The notes: generated by a model not told the origin, from the letters alone. A stretch of DNA of 64,000 nucleotides from Cryptomeria japonica (GCF_030272615.1 NC_081414.1:767512153-767576152), one strand, 5' to 3'; positions 10,760 to 22,989 are shown, counted from the stretch's first letter. Numbers and translations: made by a program.

Positions 10760-12352
10760 CTCATCTTGAAGTGCTGGTATTCTCCCTGGTGAAACATCTC
10801 TTGGATCGGAGATTATAATCTAACTGCACAAAGGGGTCTCCCTCCCTTGAAGTGGATGCATCATTGGTGAACACTGCACCCTCGTCCTCCATCCAAGAAA
10901 ATACTGCATGATTTGGGGTGATCTCTACCTCTTGTTGCAACGACATGCCCTGCATTTGAGCAACAAGAGATGTGTTATCCATATCCAGAGATGTATAAAT
11001 AGACTCGTCCAACACCATGCCTAGACTCCTTTGTTCAACAACTTTCTGCTGCAAATTTCCTCTAGAGAAATTTCTCAGAGCATGAGCATTGTTACATGGG
11101 AGGCACCAGGAATTGGTATCATTTGCAAGGTTATTTTGACCCATTGTCAGCTCCTTACTAGTGTTTGGATAGATAGTTTGCAATGGATTCGGGACTGAGA
11201 CTATTTGGCCATTATGTTTAGTGGGCTTGTTAGTATGGTGATTGGCATGCTGTTTATGTTGGTATGGAGGTCAGTCCCCTTGGAAGTTCTATTGGAAAGG
11301 GGCTCTGGCGGTAGAACTTGGGCTCTCTTTAGATTGACAATCTCATTGGAGAAGGATCTCAGCAAGTTCTTCATATCACTAACTTCGACGGCTAAGGTTG
11401 ATGGTGGGAGAATGGGATATGAGTACATAGACTGTGGGGTAGATGTACTAGGAGAGGCTTCTTCGGGAATTTGAAGGGATATCTTAGGAAAGACTGGCAT
11501 GGTGGGGCAGGGGGCAAGCTTTTTGATGTCAATCAAATTATTTTCTACTTGGACTGCTATGTCGAATGCTTGCGGGAGAGTATTGCCTCCTAGGGATTAA
11601 ATCATCACTGATATATCAGAATTGAAAGATTTTAAGTAGAATACAAATGCCATATATGCAGGAGGGAAGGCAGATAGAGGTATCCTTTGCCAGGTCCTTT
11701 GAAATCTTAGGTTGAAATCAGTCAGTGCTTCCTGAGGGGCTCTCTTTATTGTGATCAATTGATATATCAAGTATGATCTGTCAGCCTTATCAGAGAATTG
11801 CTGAAAAAAATGGTTGCCTAATTGATCCCAGTTTCCTATTGTATTAGGACCCAAAGATCTGAACCAATCTAAAGCTATTCCCTTGCAAGAAGCTATGAGA
11901 AATCTCAAGGCCACATTTTGTTCAGTAATGCCATGGATAGTGCAGACAGTGGCTACATCTTGTAAATATTGCCTAGGGGTTTTATGATATTCTCCAGTGA
12001 ACTTGGGCATGGCTTTTAGTGCGGATGCAGGGATGGGTCCCCAGACCATGGGCGGGGTTGGAGGAATGAGAGGGCTCCCATTATCCTAGGTCATAAAATT
12101 TGTGGGGGTAATATGTGTCATTTCTACGAGGGACTCTATAGGGAAGACGGGCAAATTCTGTGAGGATGAAGATATGGCCGAATGAATGGTCACCAGGGGT
12201 GGTAAGAGTAGACTCGGATTCGAGGATGTTTGACTCCTGGTAACAGGCTTCTGGCTCATAAACCGACTCAGATTTTTATTTGAACTTGAGGTCCCACCAA
12301 GCATGCCAGAAAAAGAACTGTTGACTCTAAATTTTACTATGGAAGCAAACAA
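10760..12352 (-). pseudogene. gag: gag of the Tat-like element
   Basis: The frame from 12352 continues through 12049-11597 and 11536-11201 in one phase with two stop codons, then shifts phase to 11183-10761. The central part (12049-11597) is a typical retrotransposon gag capsid domain: PKFTGEYHKTPRQYLQDV, then a segment ending WFRSLGPNTIGNWDQL and FQRTWQRIPLS. Near 11110 a cysteine/histidine cluster (WCLPCNNAHALRNF) looks like the zinc-knuckle remnant. The start at 12352 is the first ATG of the open frame and is not certain. Function in family: capsid formation and RNA packaging. Confidence 0.8.
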
Positions 12353-13394
12353 CCTTATGGGAAATTCAGTGATGGGGGATGAATTGCGCGAGACTCACTA
12401 AATGACCTCCGTGTTTGAGAAGCTAACTCTTCCTTATGTTTTTGAGAAAAGGGGAAGAAGGAAATAATAAAAAAAACAAGATCTAAACTACCGAGGCGAT
12501 ATGCCAGAGCATTTTCCTAAAATGTTATCAGCATATAAAAACCAAAGACATGTGGTTTTAAAGCCCATTCAACAATCTACATGTTCAGACAGAACCACAA
12601 CTAGGATACAATCAAAATTCCTTTGCAACATAAAGAAATATCAATCATGCATCTACCAGATAACAAGTGCAAAACATAGTTTAATCGGTAGAATCTTCGA
12701 TATATATTTCCAAAGTTATCATAATCACAATAAAAAGAACATAAAACCATCAGAGCATGCTAAAAAGAGGCATCACAAAGGCCGCAGGAACAATTTGATT
12801 AACCTTCTTCAGAAAACAGTAACAGCTAAAAGCCCAAAATTCTAACTAAGAAAACTTAATTGTTTCTTTTTAAAGTTTTAAACCCCCATAATAGGGAAAA
12901 CACAAGCATAAATAGAGCCCATGGCTTTGCTAATAGCCCAAACATTCGCCAAACGAGCATAACCACCCTTGAAATAGAAAAGATATGCCATGGCACTCCG
13001 CATGAAAACACCAAGCAAAATGGCCTCCGAAGTTGTTAATCTCACCTAGCCGCGATGATCTTCCTACCCGCCTGAACAAAAAAACATGTCATGGCACTTC
13101 GCAGGAAAACACATTGAAGGACATGCAGAAGAACATAGGAAACTCTATAAAAGGGCCTCCCAATTGAAAAACTACCAACAACGTGGAGAGGACAGGTGTC
13201 TCCATTTTTCAAATCATGAGGCGAGGCCCAAAAGCAAAGCCAAGTCACTAGAACCGATCCATCTGTCACCTCCGCACTCTTTGAGACTTCGTAACGTAAA
13301 ATGTGGGCCATCGGGGCAACGCCAAGGTAACACTTGGACCGTACGTCGAGCATGGTTGGAAAGATAAAGAAAGAAAAGAGTCATCCCAATCAAA
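12353..13394. other. Non-coding region upstream of gag (leader or LTR remnant)
   Basis: No protein homology seen. A 25-30 base direct repeat (ATGCCATGGCACTCCGCA-like at about 12985, ATGTCATGGCACTTCGCA at about 13086) and a plus-strand TATA-like CTATAAAAGG at 13143 are present. By position it should hold the leader and part of the 5' LTR of the minus-strand Tat-like element, but I found neither a clear PBS nor LTR ends. The plus-oriented TATA could belong to another remnant. It ends where the Copia fragment begins. Confidence 0.3.
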
Positions 13395-13409
13395 AAATTT
13401 GCACACTGA

Positions 13410-14280
13410 CTTTAACCAAAAACTATGTGAACATTACCTAAAATTGTTAAGCCTGCTAATCCGGTATGTAAGGAATGTCAAATAGGAAAGAAAACAAGAA
13501 TTTCTTTCAAAAGTAAGCAGTATACATTTGATGGATTGCTAGATCTTGTGCATACTGACCTATGTGGACCTATGAATATTAGAAGTGTGTAGGGTGATAG
13601 ATATTTATGTTGCTAATTGATGATTATTCCATAATGATGTGGGTTGTCTTTTTGAAGGAGAAATCAAAAGCATTAGATAAATTTATGATATTCAAAGAAA
13701 ACATTGAGACTATGATTGTAGGTGAAATGTTTGAGATCTAATAGAGGAGGATAATTTTGTTCTAATGTGTTTGATTCATTTTGTGAGAAGCATGTGATTA
13801 TAAGACAATTATCTGCTCATAGAATCCCACAATAGAATGTTGTTGAAAGGAAGAACAAGACTGGTTTAGATGCTATAAGAACTGTGCTGATTGAAGGGAA
13901 TGTTTTGAAGATCTATTGGATAGAATTTGTTAGCACTGTTATTTACACATTCAACCAAGTTCATATAAAATGTGATACCAGTAAGACTCGTTATGAGATA
14001 TGGTTTCATCATGTTCCTACTATGAGATATTTCAAAATTTTTTGTAGAAAGTGTTATAACAAGAGAGCTGAGGATATAGGAAAGTTTGATGCAAGAAGTG
14101 ATGAAGAAATTTTCTTGGGATATTCAACAAAGAGGAAAGCCTACCGGTGCTACAATATGAGACTGAGAAAGATAGTGGAAAGTGCAAATGTGAAGGTTGA
14201 TGAGAACTATGGAAAAGAAATCAGAGCATGTGGATATGATGATGGTCAACATATTGTTCTAACACCTATTTAGACTGAAG
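13410..14280 (+). pseudogene. Copia 1 integrase, decayed
   Basis: LLDLVHTDLCGPMNIRS (first Asp), LIDDYSIMMWVVFLKEKS, then a decayed middle where the second catalytic Asp is not clear. From 13840 VVERK-like and RTVLIEGNVLKIYWIEF lead into YEIWFHHVPTMRYFKIF and FDARSDEEIFLGYSTK, the C-terminal part of plant Copia integrases. Several stops and at least one phase change are present. Confidence 0.82.
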
Positions 14281-14385
14281 AATTGAAGCAAAATGATCTG
14301 ATAGAGACTGTTAATCCAAATATTGTTGTTGTTGATATAGGAACCTGAAAGTCAGAATAATTAGAAGATTCTGAGGTATATAAGA

Positions 14386-16036
14386 TTGAATCACTCTGAA
14401 AATCAGATTATTGGTGATAAAAATAAAGGTGTGATAACTAGAAGAAGGTTAGCTGCTGAAGAGGTATGTTTGATCTCTAAAATTGCACCAAAAGATGTTG
14501 TTGAAGGTTGCAAAGATGAAAATTGGATAAGAGCCATGGAAGAAGAATTAGATCAGATTGAAAAGAATGACACATAGGAGCTTGTGCCTAGACCTAGAGA
14601 TAAAAATGTAATTGGTACTAAATGGGTATTTAGGAACAAATTGAATGAAGCTAGTAAAGTTGTGAGAAACAAAGAAAGACTGGTATGCAAAGGTTATTCA
14701 CAGAAGGAAGGAATTGATTATGAGGATACTTTTTCTTCGGTAGCCAGACTTGAAGTTGTTAGATTGTTTCTTGCATATGCTACCTATAAGGATTTCAATG
14801 TATATCAAATAGATGTCAAGTCAACCTTTTTAGATGGTGATCTTGAGGAAGAAGTCTACATTGAACAACCTGATGGATTTTCATTATCATATATTGGAGA
14901 TGGTATGCACACTGAAGAAAGATCTTCATGGATTAAAACAAGTCCCTCGAGCATGGTATGTTAGATTGGATAAATATTTGCTAAAATTGGGATTTAATAA
15001 AGGTACTGCTGATAGCAATCTATATTTTAAAATTGAGAATGATAACATCTTGATTGCTGAAGTCTTTGTTGATGATATTATCTTTGGAGGAGATGATAGC
15101 TTGAGCATGAATTTTGCTGGTGATATGCAGAAAGAATTTGAGATGTCTATGATAGGACAGATGAAATGTTTCTTAGGATTACAAATTTCACAGATTGGAA
15201 AAGGTATTTTTATATCTCAAACTAAATATGTGAAGGAATTGCTAAAGAATTTTGGGTTAGATGACTCCAAACTAGTTGGAAATCCTATGGTGACTAGTTG
15301 CAAATTGTCTAAAAATGATGAATCTCCGAAAGCTAATCAATCTTTGTATAGATCTATGGTTGGTGGATTGCTATATATTACTCAGAATAGACCGGGCATT
15401 ATGTATGTTGTGTGCATGGCTACTAGATATTAGGCTAATTTGAAAGAGAGTCATGTCATTATTGTAAAAAGGATATTCAGATACTTGAAAGGAACTGTGG
15501 ATTATGGTTTGTGGTATCTGAGGAATGATGATTTTATGTTATGTGCTTACACTGACACTGATTGGGTTGGTGATGTTGATGACCGAAAGAGTGCCTTCGG
15601 TGTTGCTTTATTTTTGGTCAAGAAATTGGTTTCTTGGGCGAGTAAGAAACAAGATTCAGTATCCTTATCTACTGCTGAAGCTGAGTACATTGTTGTTGCT
15701 AGTAATTGCACTCAGGTAGTTTGGATGAAGCAAATGTTGAAGGATATCAAATTTACCTATCATGAGCCTACTATCATATATTGTGATAATTCTAGTGCTA
15801 TTAATATGTCAAAGAACCCGGTGCAACATTCAAAGACTAAACATGTTTCAATCAAGTATCATTTCTTGAGAGAAAAAGTCAGTGAAGAAGAAGTAAAGTT
15901 GAAATATGTGTCTACAAAGAAATAGATTGCTAATATTTTCACTAAGCCTTTGCTTGCAGATACATTTGTCTATTTGAGAGAAAAGTTGGGGTATCTACCC
16001 CTCCTGATGAGAACTAGATGCATTGAGTTGCATTAA
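14386..16036 (+). pseudogene. Copia 1 reverse transcriptase and RNase H
   Basis: IIGDKNKGVITRRRLAAEE starts the RT region. [34 protein letters not shown] and [20 protein letters not shown] are classical Copia RT blocks. A phase shift near 14900 is followed by [20 protein letters not shown] and the active site VFVDDIIFGG at about 15062-15090 (YVDD is usual). RNase H from 15440 shows DTDWVGDVDDRKS, SLSTAEAEYI and YCDNSSAINM, the D-E-D set. A stop at 15924 precedes IANIFTKPL, and the frame ends at TAA 16034-16036. Confidence 0.9.
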
Positions 16037-16320
16037 TCCGATGGACCTCACAATTTTATCCTTTTGTCTGAATTGATGATTTGGTGTAGCTACTCTACTA
16101 GACTAGTCAATGTGTTTATGGGGAGAGAATCATGATTTAATTATCTAAGGGGAAGAGTAAGTTTAGTTTTATGTTTTGAGCATCTTTGGCATTGCTATCA
16201 AAGGGGGAGAGAAGCATGTGAAATTTTTTTTTTTATCTACTTGATCTTAAGGGGTGTTTGTTGGAGATGTTTTCTTTCTTTGCATTGATTGTTTTTCACA
16301 TTTATATGTTGCCATCAATA

Positions 16321-16334
16321 CCAAAGGGGGAGAT
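16321..16334 (+). other. Polypurine tract of Copia 1
   Basis: CCAAAGGGGGAGAT lies directly before the TG that begins the 3' LTR; plus-strand DNA synthesis primes here in the family. Confidence 0.85.
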
Positions 16335-16797
16335 TGTTGGATATTGCTACTACTAGGATATGTTGTTGTCATTGATGTCAACATATTCCTATGATTTATT
16401 GCTTTAGTGATTACAGATTGGTTTATTGGGATCATGGTTTGGTGTATGGAGTATTTATAGTATCAATTTATTATTCTATATTGGTTTTGGTGATATGAAA
16501 AGCTTAATTGATCATATCATATGATCCGGTTTGCAGTTTATTTTTTTGATCAGTTCTTTGTAGAGTTTAGTATTTCCTCTAGTATATTCCAGTGTGATCA
16601 GATCTTGAGATGATTTTTTGGGATATTTTTTGGGATGGTCTTATGTAACTTCATTTCAGATGGTTCATGATTTGGTTCTCTGCAAGTTATCTTTTCTTCG
16701 TGATAGTTTTTTTTTTTTTTGGTGTTCTTGGGGTTTAAATCTTGATCGATGACGATTTGATAAGTGGTGTTGGTACAACTATTATTAATGATTCTAA
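16335..16797 (+). mobile_element. Copia 1 3' LTR, truncated
   Basis: It begins TGTTGGATATTGCTACTACT immediately after the polypurine tract. The 18-base dyad GTTGTCATTGATGTCAAC lies at 16365-16382 and recurs in two other Copia LTRs of this window. No CA terminus is found; the LTR stops where the gag of the opposite element begins (about 16797). Confidence 0.75.
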
Positions 16798-17457
16798 TGT
16801 GAAACAACAACTTTGAATGAAGATTCTAAATTAGGAAGAGTTTCACCAAATTCTCTCAATTCAAAGGCAACAAGCTTTCCAATCAACATGTCTCTAGTCA
16901 CGTTTGTCACAGTCTGGATCTCGTTAATAGCAACAGCTTTGTGCTTGTAAGCAGGAGGCAAGGATCTCAACACTTTGGCTACAATATTTGATTCTTCCAA
17001 CACTTCACCAACACATTTGATAATCAACACAAGCTCATTCACTTTCGACATAAAGGAGGTAATATTGTCATCTTTTCCCGTCTTCAACAACTCATACTTG
17101 GCTTTCAAGCTCTGCAACTTGGCAATAGTCACATGGCTATCGCCTTCATACAAAGTTTCTATCTTCTTCCAAATCTCATGATCAGTCTACAAATCCATTA
17201 CATTAGTCATCTTAGAATCAGTCAAGGCCCTCAATAATGCTTCCTTAGCTCTAATATTAAATTTAGCTTCCTTTATCTCTTCCAGAGTTGTAGGACCATT
17301 ATACAAATTCTTAGTAATTCTCTAGTAATCTTCACCGATGCATCTCAAGTGACACTCCATCTAGTTTTTCCAAAGAGTATAATTTGTTCCATCAAATCTC
17401 AAACTATCCTTCTTGTAAGCATAGGTTGCCATCTTGGGTCACCTCAAGTGGTCAATC
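16797..17457 (-). pseudogene. gag: Copia gag (UBN2-like), truncated
   Basis: The frame reads from about 17457 (LWKN and ECHLRCIGEDY), through NIRAKEALLRALTDSKM and HEIWKKIETLYEGDSHV, then KLQSLKAKYELLKTGKDDNI and VNELVLIIKCVGEVLEES, to VLRSLPPAYKHKAVAINE. This is the core of plant Copia gag. The open portion 17153-16797 is preceded by two stops. Zinc knuckle and everything downstream are missing. Confidence 0.85.
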
Positions 17458-17471
17458 TTCTTTTAGAGGAT

Positions 17472-17486
17472 CTATCTCTGATACCA
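17472..17486 (-). other. Primer binding site, initiator-Met type
   Basis: On the minus strand TGGTATCAGAGATAG begins two bases after the LTR end. This matches the 3' end of plant initiator tRNA-Met, except for the outer bases. Confidence 0.85.
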
Positions 17487-17488
17487 AT

Positions 17489-18865
17489 TGTTGGCAACAA
17501 GGTAGAAAATTGAGAGGGGGGAAGGGTGAATCAGTTTTCTCACAAACTTTACTTAATTCAAACACAATTTTAAATCTAATAATTAATAATGCAAGCACAA
17601 ATCAACTCCAAATCAATAATACACATAACACCAAGATTTTTGATATGGAAAACCCAGTTAAAAGAAAAACCACGGTGGGAACATACCCTCAATATGATGA
17701 TACCCTATCAGAAGTATATGAAATATTACAATGGGGAATGTACACACATTCAAGAATATTGCCTAGAGCTCACTACTCAAAACACATAAAAAGAAGGGCT
17801 ACAACCCTTTGGAAGACTCATCATCTTATAAAAAAAGTTAGATTACATACAGAAGATCATGAACTGATAGAATAACATCTCCTCATGCCTGGTTACAGTT
17901 TCGATTAAGCATACAATCTGATATGCTCTGCCACACTTCTACACACTTTCAAAAGATCAAAACATTTTCTCGCATACTTATCCGATCACACACATTTGGA
18001 TACACTCATAGATACCACATAGATACACCTCTCATATGATTATTACATATATTTATATAAATCATCAACCTATATTTTAAGGTCGACTCAACACATATCA
18101 CAAATAACAAAGCAATAACCATACACGCTACAAAATAACATGCAGACCAAAATAATGTCAGCTAAGACATAGTATGGACCTAAATCAATCGGCTCAAATA
18201 TGCAACACCTTCAAGAGTTATTCCTCAAACATACACAACATGCTATAATCATCATGTCAACCAAGAAAATGAAGAGCACCACCAGATCAAATAAGATCAT
18301 CAATAATGTGCACAACAATCAATGTGGACCACCAACACGGATAGAACACAATCTAGAAACATCCACAATCATCATGAATTACACCAACAAGAACCGCAAT
18401 ATCACCACTTACTAGAATATCCATCAAAATTATACCAAACCTCAAGAACATCAACTATAGTGACTGTCAAACTGAAAGATTCAATTGTAGGCCTCTAAAT
18501 CACGAACCATTTGAATTGGGGACACACCAGAATGTCCCAAACACTCTGCCAAATCTGCAAACCAAGATATTGCAACGTGAAGCAATGTGGAGAAAAATTC
18601 AGAACACTGAACAACACCAAACAACAGAAAAACCAACTGAAATACCAGATCTCATAACTAGAACAAATCATCATGCAGACCTATGAAACTTTAGCTGAAT
18701 CAACTAGAGATGATTATCTCAAAAACCTTTAATCTGTAACAACTCATTTGCAACACACTAGCTGAACCAAGTCATTTAATCTAACTGCAACACTGGAACA
18801 CACAGGAATATGTTGACATCAATGACAACACATCATTCCAACAAACTTCTCAACAATATCCAACA
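17489..18865 (-). mobile_element. 5' LTR of the inverted Copia fragment
   Basis: 1377 bases. On the minus strand it starts TGTTGGATATTGTTGAGAAG at 18865 and ends CCTTGTTGCCAACA at 17489, next to the PBS. The dyad shared with the other Copia LTRs lies at 18812-18829 (reverse complement). Only small chance ORFs are present. Confidence 0.85.
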
Positions 18866-19730
18866 AGCAAAACAAAAATTAAGTAGACATACATTATTTC
18901 TTAAGCAGTTTCTTAATTTGTTCCTTTCTCCATTTATGGAAACATGAGTTTAATTTAAAATAATGCCTTAGTTGCAAAAAGGTAAGATAGGCTATAGAGA
19001 TGCCATCTCTTTTGTACCTTTATTATTTGTAAGTTTATCATTTATGCCATGACTCTATTGTCACTGCAATGTCTATGTGCTATTTTATACTGATATGCTA
19101 ACTACATTTTTGAGTACTGAAAAGTTACTCTTTTATACCTTCCTTTTTTCCAACTAAGGAGAAAATTATCCATCTTATCAGGCAAGCTTAAACTCAAGTA
19201 CTAGAGCAGCTTCTCTGCTGAAATAATAGTAACCGTTTTCCTGTATCTTTTATCCTAGAGTTGAATATGCAATGTAACTCATTCATTACCTTCATGGATA
19301 ATTTGAGTATTAATGTGCCTCAGTGGTTATAAATGTTTAATTGAAAACCCAATCGAGGTTTCTTATTACAAGACTTCATGACCAATTTTTTTATATTAGG
19401 CAATTATCTTTCCCTATCCATCTAAGAAATAAAATTCTGGCATATTGCATAAATGCACAGTCATACTGTAAGTGTACAACTCTACTATGTATACACAACC
19501 ATGTTGTATATGTACAATCATACTGTGTATACTCGACTGTATTGCAAACTCACAACCATACTATATTTACATAGGATGTATTATTTTATCTACTAATAAA
19601 GTTTACTCACAACTATTCATTATAAGCACAAAATTTAATATTTTCTAGCTAAAGTCTATTGTTCAAGTGAGGCCTTCATAGACATACATTATACTACTTG
19701 ATAGAGAATACTCTTAACTAAGAGTCATTC
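18866..19730 (-). mobile_element. 3' LTR of the old chromovirus, left piece
   Basis: Homologous along its whole length to 47205-48070 (for example AGGTAAGATAGGCTATAGAG, and CAGTCATACTGTAA near the microrepeat). It ends with CATTC, the target duplication of the 20.3-kb insertion. Its own continuation to the left was lost at the Copia junction. Confidence 0.8.
19455..19575 (+). repeat. Six degenerate ~20-bp repeats in the LTR
   Basis: Units resembling ACAACCATACTGTATATGT follow each other at a spacing of 18-20 bases. The same array lies in the paralogous LTR at about 47790-47910. Confidence 0.7.
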
Positions 19731-21370
19731 TGTAGTGTCCCTCCTAGACTCACATTTTGATTTATGCCTCATATACCTATCTAGACTTATGGTTGATATT
19801 TTGATGACATTTGATCGACACTTATTATCTTATTTAGACCCTAGATGCTTATTGACTATGATGGATATTTGATATGACACATGGTGTTGGATGGCTTATA
19901 TGATTGGTGATATATTCTGGATTATTTGATGGATGGATTATATGCACTTGATGTTCCTATGTGGATTATATGATTATGATGTTATGATAGTTCTAACCCC
20001 TATTTTATGATTATGATTTCATGCAATGCATTGATGCTGTTATTGTGTGATTGACTTCGTGAAAGCGATGGTGCCTTATCACTCATTGTGAGCATGATAT
20101 GGTGTTGTGATTCTCTTTTCACTTGCATGTTTTATTACGATGTATATATGTATTGTATTGTGTTCTAGTGGTGATTGCAAGATTACAGGCACCAAACATC
20201 GACTCCACCTGGTCTCACAGGTTTGAGCATGTCCTATCCGAACAACAAGTTGTTGGAGATGGAATGTGTTTCCCTCTCATACTCTAGGCTTAGTTGTTCA
20301 CCTTGTTAGTCATGTTGTGGCGTAAGTTGATGGGTAGTGTCTTGAGTTGGTTTTGACCCTTTGTCGAGTTGCTTGAGGTGATGTGAGTGTGTTTTTATTA
20401 TTTAACTAATAATTAGATTAACATGATTTATTAATGTTTGAATTAATTTATTATATAGTATGATATTTAATTATTTTGATTAATTATTGAAGTTTAATTA
20501 ATTGAGTTTGATTTATTTGATTAATTGATAATTAATTTATTGTTGAGATTAATTTATTAATTTAGTTTGATTTAATGATTAATTGATTTGTGTTAATTAT
20601 TTATTATTTTATTATTATTGATTTATTAATTATTTAATGATTATGTTTTATTATTGATATGATTTTTTATGTTTAATTATTAGTTTCTATTTATACAAGC
20701 CTTTTATTTATTATTTTACTATTGGGATTTGATTTATTATTATCCCATCTATATTTGTATTGTTACAATAATATTATTTGCATGGTTGGATATAATATAT
20801 AGTTTACCTACTTCTTATTTCTATTGGTTGATTTTGAATGAGTAAGTAAATAATATTATTTAATAATACTTACCTCGGTAATGTGTATGGTAGGTATAAT
20901 CTATAGTTTATTGGAAATTTCTAATTGACTAGTGATTTTCTATAGTTTGGAGTTTAATTTTTATTTAAGAGAGTTTTGTCGTGCATTGTCAGGTTGGCTT
21001 CTCTGCAATTTTGAATCAGAGCTTTTGGATTTTCGATTGAGTTTATGGATTCAATTGGTGGGAGGTTTTCATTTGAAGATTTGGATTGAAGTTTTTTGAT
21101 TGTTGCTCTTCGTCAGTTATCTTGTTGGGATTGTGATTCCAGGTTGGAGCTCCAAACTCCATTCTTTTCATTTATATTTGGAAAATATTCTATACATTGT
21201 AACTATTTAATGGTTGTTTTTGGGCTAGGAGATTGATGTTTAAAATTACATTTTAATTGGGGAATATTTATAAGTAATGATAATATATTATGATTATGGT
21301 ATAAATATGGGAATGAAGTGTGTTGTCGGGAATGCATATTCCACATTTTTCCTATTGAATATCTATTTTA
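19731..21370 (+). mobile_element. Left arm of the 20.3-kb insertion, non-coding
   Basis: No ORF of note. AT-rich runs of ATTAATT/TTTATT type fill 20400-20760. A TATA-like GGTATAAATATGGG at about 21299 would fit a plus-oriented U3 whose transcription start region was hit by the chromovirus insertion at 21376. Confidence 0.5.
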
Positions 21371-21375
21371 TTTTT

Positions 21376-22974
21376 TGGTGCAGGAGCACCCTTCCAAACT
21401 CTTTCTCTTTCTTTGTTTTGTTGGTGTTATGCTTCTTATGAAGCCATTGTACATAAAATAATGAGCCATGTGCTCATAGGTCCTAGTTAGGGTCCTAGTG
21501 GAGATCTTAGGGGTCATAAGTCAAGATTGTGATTTTCTTGACAATGGAGGGTATGTGTGTCTTGGAGGTGTTTAGGGGTCCTTCACATCATGGTGGTGTC
21601 CTTAGGTTGGCCCATTGTGGGTCTAGGAGTCATAAAAAGCAACATTGGAAAAGTTGCTCAACAATTGCAAAAGTTGCATGACAACTTTTAAAAGTTGTCA
21701 AGCAACTTTTCCACCGTGATGTCAAGTTCTTTAGGTTAGCATGGAAAACCCTAGTTTGGGCACATAGACTGAGGTACAGGTAGTATAAGTACTTGCAAAC
21801 CCTAAATGAAAGGGTTGGATGTTAGAGATTGTACGTCCCTAGCAGAAAGATCAGACTGAGACTGTAAAACTGTTACCAGTTAGTTTGTATGAAGAAAACA
21901 AGCAAATTAATGGATTGAGATATGTCCAAAACTATGTGGTTTGTCTTTAATGTTGTAAATACTTTCATTTCAAGCAATTAGTTTAGGTTTTTACTTGCAG
22001 ATTGAGTGAGTTTGTAAATAGTTTGTAAACTGTCTTCTTACTATCCAGTTTTGGACAGGATTGTGTAAATGAAGTCTTAACTCCATTCCCCATTGTGGAA
22101 CCACCATGAAACCATGGGGAATGGATGTGAAGACCCTGTACTATAGTCCCAAGCAAGTAGGGCCCTTCAAAATATAGGAAGGCCAAGAAAAGACCTACTC
22201 CTAGGCGAGACTGGACAGTGCCTGGTTAAGAGAGGTTAGATTGCAGAGGTCTTGGAGAGCAAGGTTGGACAGAGGAGAGTACATCCTTTGGAGGAGGTGT
22301 AGAGGAGTGTTAGAAGAATCATTGGTGTGAAGGAGGAGCCTCCACCAATCCAAACAAGGTGGCTAACACACAAAACCTTCACTGTGACCCAGGCAGACCA
22401 CAAAACCCTCACAAAACCCTTAAAAACCCCAAAATTTGCCCTAGGCACTGTACGACCACTTGGAGGCCCAAAACCTAGAAAATCCTTGAGCACTTGCCAA
22501 TTTAATGGTAGTCCTTTTTGAAAGTTTGGGTTGTGTATGCATCATTTGTGAGAGAAAACCCTAGAAGACCAGGTAGGAGGCCTAATTGGTCCTAATCCTT
22601 GTAGCCCTGTTTTGTAAGCAAAAACATAAAACAGTGAAATTGGTAGAAAGGATGAAGGTAGCAACTTCTTGGGGGCACATGGAGGGATGTAAAACATGGT
22701 TTAAGACTTGATTTAACCTTGCTAAGACCTTGGAAAGTGTGGAACAAGCCTTATCCCTTATTAGCCATAGTAAGGGGTTGTGAGTCTCATGAGTAGGTGA
22801 GACCTTAGCAACATCATAGCAACTCATTAGTAGGTGGATTGGGCATGGTCAGGGGATTCCTCATGCAAAAGGGAAGTACTAGAGACCCTAGGGTGTGTAG
22901 AGAACACCGGGTGATCCAAGGAAAGGATCCAATAGCATATACTAGGCTAGTCTATCCCACACCCCATCCCATCA
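21376..22974 (+). mobile_element. Chromovirus 5' LTR
   Basis: 1599 bases, from TGGTGCAGGAGCACCC to CACCCCATCCCATCA. The start matches 27673, the end matches 33441, and diverged relatives of both occur in the solo LTR at 61833-63461. Confidence 0.93.
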
Positions 22975-22977
22975 GAT

Positions 22978-22989
22978 TGGTATCAGAGC
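22978..22989 (+). other. Primer binding site, initiator-Met type
   Basis: TGGTATCAGAGC, three bases after the LTR end, complementary to the 3' end of plant initiator tRNA-Met. Confidence 0.92.

Larger units (their letters stand above)
4380..12352 (-). mobile_element. Tat-like Ty3/gypsy retrotransposon, gag-pol body
   Basis: Reading right to left: gag (12352-10760), protease (about 10556-10040), archaeal-type RNase H (about 9800-9392), linker (9391-8930), inserted DNA (8929-7130), RT (about 7110-6250), gypsy RNase H (about 6240-5661) and integrase (5660-4380). Integrase after RNase H assigns it to Ty3/gypsy. An extra archaeal RNase H plus a gypsy RNase H without the usual acidic residues is characteristic of the Tat lineage. 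All reading frames carry stops. Neither LTR was recognised with confidence: the 5' side is cut by the Copia fragment at 13395 and the 3' side runs into accessory ORFs. Confidence 0.85.
13395..16797 (+). mobile_element. Ty1/copia retrotransposon, 5'-truncated (Copia 1)
   Basis: Integrase, then RT, then RNase H on the plus strand is the Copia order. The first recognisable codons (LPKIVKPANPVCKEC, ~13436) belong to the pre-integrase zinc-binding region, so 5' LTR, gag and protease are missing. A polypurine tract and the first 463 bases of a 3' LTR follow. The right end abuts a second Copia in opposite orientation. Confidence 0.85.
16797..18865 (-). mobile_element. Ty1/copia retrotransposon, 5' part only, inverted (Copia 2r)
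   Basis: On the minus strand: complete LTR (18865-17489), PBS (17486-17472) and gag (about 17457-16797). Everything after gag is missing, cut where the Copia 1 LTR ends. The right edge lies inside LTR sequence of the older chromovirus. Confidence 0.85.

Noticed and set aside
12501-12845. Plus-strand 114-aa ORF upstream of the Tat-like gag
   Set aside because: Low-complexity Lys/His/Gln-rich composition without homology; probably chance in leader/LTR DNA.
17384-17875. Plus-strand 163-aa ORF
   Set aside because: It overlaps gag, PBS and LTR of the minus-strand Copia on the opposite strand, so it is a shadow.
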